Shown piece by piece: positions 62,343-64,000 of a DNA stretch of 64,000 nt (the first letter of the stretch is position 1; every line of letters begins with the position of its first letter). Below the pieces are notes generated by a model, which was not told the origin of the DNA, did not search any database, and was given only the letters and a program-made list of their open reading frames with translations. The DNA lies in assembly GCA_902493335.1 (NCBI GenBank), contig CABUPJ010000004.1, positions 16,536 through 80,535 of the forward strand, written 5' to 3'. The position numbers and the translations under genes are program-made. This DNA comes from an uncultured Porphyromonadaceae bacterium (GTDB taxonomy: Bacteria; Bacteroidota; Bacteroidia; Bacteroidales; Muribaculaceae).

Positions 62343-62375
62343 CAAATTTACGCAATTTCCGACAGAATTTGCAAG
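62343..62375 (-). promoter_or_regulatory. promoter of the CRISPR array (leader)
   Basis: On the minus strand CTTG (62375-62372, one mismatch to TTTG), 21 bases, TAAATTTG (62350-62343). Predicted start near 62336, about 30 bases before the first repeat at 62307. This agrees with minus-strand crRNA transcription. Confidence 0.7.
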
Positions 62376-62399
62376 GATTTAAAATTAATCTTACTTTTG
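62368..62399 (+). promoter_or_regulatory. promoter of the CorA-like gene
   Basis: TTTG (62368-62371), 20 bases, TACTTTTG (62392-62399). Predicted start near 62406, 20 bases before the ATG. Its -33 box touches the -33 box of the array promoter, so the two promoters are back to back within the 118-bp leader. Confidence 0.8.
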
Positions 62400-62425
62400 C
62401 CGGTAAACCAATCAATTATTAGACT

Positions 62426-63850
62426 ATGCCGGTAAAAGTTTTAGACGCTGATTTTTATTTCATCGCTCCTATATATATCAACGACCGGGCGGCTTTTGAA
62501 AAAGAGTTCAAAAACACCTCGAAATGGACAAACCGCCTCGGCAAGGGCAAAGGCTCGCTGAAGAATTTCCTCTCGTGCTTTCTCGGAGAGAAGGAACCCC
62601 AGGAGTTCCCGATGCAAGCGGGTTCGGCCTATAACGGATTATTTCAAGGCAGCGATAACGCTGCCTTGAAATCATTAAACAACGGTCGACTTAAATTCAA
62701 AAGCGCAAAAGACAAGCCTCTGGACGCCGGCGACGATATTCTTTTCACAATAGAATCTGATGCAATAGTGCTTAATGTGGCGCCCAACCACAAATGTGCC
62801 ACTGTCTACATAAACTTGAAATGCAAGTCAGAAATCACGCTCGGCCAGGCCGTGAGTCTCAATTACCAGCTGCATAAAAGCGACCGCCAGCAGTCGCCGA
62901 AAATATATATGAAAGGCCAAGACGGCGAGTGGGTCTGCTCTCCCGGCAGGGCTACGCTCGTCGAAATCATAAACGGCATGCTGCCAGAAAACGCTTTCGA
63001 GTATGCCTATCGCGACCGCTTCATTTCAAGCACTCTGCTGCGACTCGACACATCGGATAATCCCGATGAGGCCGAAATTAGCGACTCGCTTGTCAGACTC
63101 GGATTAGCTGAAGACCACAAATATAAAACTTCGGCTGAGGCATCTTCAAAGGTCAGGCGCCTATTTGACAATATCATGACATACGCTTCAAACGAAGCTC
63201 TCGCGACAGTCGTCTTATCGCCTGACCCGGATAATGAGAGAGAGTTTATCACAGACTTCAATAAAAAAGCTTTCAACAAGAGCTACCTGCCTCTGTATCT
63301 CGCGGCTATACTTGCCGACAACTGTCTCAAAAGCGCGCTGAGGCATCTCGACACAATAGCCGACGACCCCGACGAACAAGACCGTCTGCGCGAAGCCCGG
63401 ATGATATACAGCTTCGAGCCGGCCCAGCACACCCATCTCAACAAGCTGATGGAGAGCATCCGTGCCGACCGTCAGTTTGAACTGAAATACGAAGCCGTGA
63501 CTCAAAGCATCGAAGCACGACGCATACGCAACGAGTCGCGCCGCCTCAAACTCGAGGAAGAGGCCCGCAAATTAGAAGAGGCTGCCCGCAGGCTCGAAGA
63601 AGAGCGCGTTGCCCGACAGGAAGCCGCCCAGGCGCGTCGCGACCGCTTCATGAATCTTCTTTTAGGCTTTATCGGCATCGGGCAGGTCGTTTTTGCCGTG
63701 CTTCAGCTGGCGGGAGCCAATTACATCTTCGGCAGAAGCGACAATGCTGATAGTGTGGTCAAATATTTTTCGCTCATACTATCATTGGTCTTCTTCGGCC
63801 TTATCATCTGGCTGATTATCTATCTTCTAAAAAAGCCCAAGAAGAGTTAA
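62426..63850 (+). CDS. CorA-like two-helix membrane protein linked to Cas13b (candidate accessory or effector)
   Basis: 474 residues; I do not recognise the whole protein. Residues 1-200 are an alpha/beta soluble region with a beta-rich middle (ILFTIESDAIVLNVAP, ATVYINLKCK). Residues 200-360 are mostly helical. Residues 362-408 are a dense Glu/Arg coiled coil. Two membrane helices follow, about 409-429 and 446-468, then a basic tail KKPKKS. Right after helix 1 is G430-A-N, in the place of the GMN filter motif of CorA channels. The order of soluble domain, long helix, TM1, GxN, short loop, TM2, basic end is the CorA plan. No R-x4-H HEPN motif, no signal peptide. Divergent from the array across a shared leader. 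A role as a membrane effector or regulator of Cas13b is inference. Confidence 0.75.
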   Translation: MPVKVLDADFYFIAPIYINDRAAFEKEFKNTSKWTNRLGKGKGSLKNFLSCFLGEKEPQEFPMQAGSAYNGLFQGSDNAALKSLNNGRLKFKSAKDKPLDAGDDILFTIESDAIVLNVAPNHKCATVYINLKCKSEITLGQAVSLNYQLHKSDRQQSPKIYMKGQDGEWVCSPGRATLVEIINGMLPENAFEYAYRDRFISSTLLRLDTSDNPDEAEISDSLVRLGLAEDHKYKTSAEASSKVRRLFDNIMTYASNEALATVVLSPDPDNEREFITDFNKKAFNKSYLPLYLAAILADNCLKSALRHLDTIADDPDEQDRLREARMIYSFEPAQHTHLNKLMESIRADRQFELKYEAVTQSIEARRIRNESRRLKLEEEARKLEEAARRLEEERVARQEAAQARRDRFMNLLLGFIGIGQVVFAVLQLAGANYIFGRSDNADSVVKYFSLILSLVFFGLIIWLIIYLLKKPKKS

Positions 63851-63945
63851 CCGCAGCCTAACCGCCTGTCGCTTACGCGGCTGAGCCATGGCACAGTCCT
63901 ACAATATTATTCCAACGATGTCAATGTACGTTTGACATCGATTCG
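63851..63945. repeat. REP-like hairpins and 12-bp repeat, right flank of the CRISPR locus
   Basis: Contains CGCTTACGCGG, then GGCACAGTCCT and ACAATATTATTC (63901-63912), matching the left flank at 57790-57801. A hairpin CGATGTCAA...TTGACATCG (about 63917-63940) follows. The last bases, 63946-64000, show no ORF I can support. Confidence 0.5.
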
Positions 63946-64000
63946 ACTTTTTAGGTGCGCGGGGATGTCTGCCGCTAAAGTGGTCGTGGATGGGGAGGTA

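Noticed and set aside
62426..63850. HEPN RNase motif in the CorA-like protein
   Set aside because: No R-x4-H pattern was found, so it is not a Csx28-like HEPN protein by this criterion.
62426..63850. Calling the gene a standard CorA magnesium transporter
   Set aside because: GMN is replaced by GAN and the 350-residue soluble part is not recognisably the CorA N-domain; only the architecture agrees.

Overview
The window looks like the chromosome of a gut-type member of the Bacteroidales, most likely Muribaculaceae or a close relative. The support is direct and indirect. Many genes are preceded by the Bacteroidetes sigma-factor promoter (TTTG, 19-21 bp, TAnnTTTG) and no strong Shine-Dalgarno sequences stand out. 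Lineage-typical gene sets are present: DUF4492-cydAB, gyrA with a TPR gene, DUF1599-DoxX, a type-B T9SS C-terminal domain, a DUF3127 protein, a Cys-less PurF paralogue and large TonB-dependent-type barrels. The family-level placement is inference.

Layout. 1-5.8 kb: 5' part of ileS, two identical tRNA-Arg(ACG) genes, a GNAT/DoxX/DUF1599 operon and a secreted TPR protein. 5.9-11.3 kb: gyrA diverging from clpC. 11.4-14.4 kb: cytochrome bd oxidase (DUF4492, cydA, cydB). 14.5-19.6 kb: purL and a PurF-like protein that lacks the glutaminase cysteine. 19.7-23.4 kb: etfB-etfA-acyl-CoA dehydrogenase. 23.5-28.7 kb: a T9SS cargo protein, a lytic transglycosylase and uvrA. 28.7-33.6 kb: a 1625-residue exonuclease/RecQ/UvrD fusion. 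33.7-35.5 kb: a long nested hairpin that may be an RNA, a TonB-domain protein and an SSB-like DUF3127 protein. 35.6-40.7 kb: an envelope operon read leftwards (udk, lptB, alpha/beta hydrolase, membrane Mur ligase, Ddl). 40.8-47.6 kb: mlaE-mlaF-holB-AddB-like nuclease-hemW, overlapping or closely spaced. 47.6-51.7 kb: an outer-membrane barrel protein and a membrane-bound TPR/HTH regulator. 51.8-52.6 kb: a GNAT toxin-antitoxin pair. 52.7-57.7 kb: rlmH/nadC, a HAD phosphatase, a MATE exporter and an FAD dehydrogenase.

57.8-63.9 kb is the most interesting part: a compact type VI-B CRISPR-Cas locus. A full-length Cas13b with two intact HEPN motifs lies on the minus strand beside an 8-repeat array of 35-nt repeats. 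Across a 118-bp leader, a divergent gene encodes a 474-residue protein with a long charged coiled coil, two C-terminal membrane helices and a GxN (GAN) motif after the first helix. This is the layout of CorA-type channels. It does not resemble the known VI-B accessories Csx27 and Csx28 as I know them, and no cas1/cas2 is present. The leader carries one promoter reading into the array and one reading into the membrane gene. My hypothesis is RNA-targeting immunity coupled to a CorA-like membrane effector. The locus is bordered by hairpin-rich, REP-like DNA, and a 12-bp direct repeat occurs at both edges.
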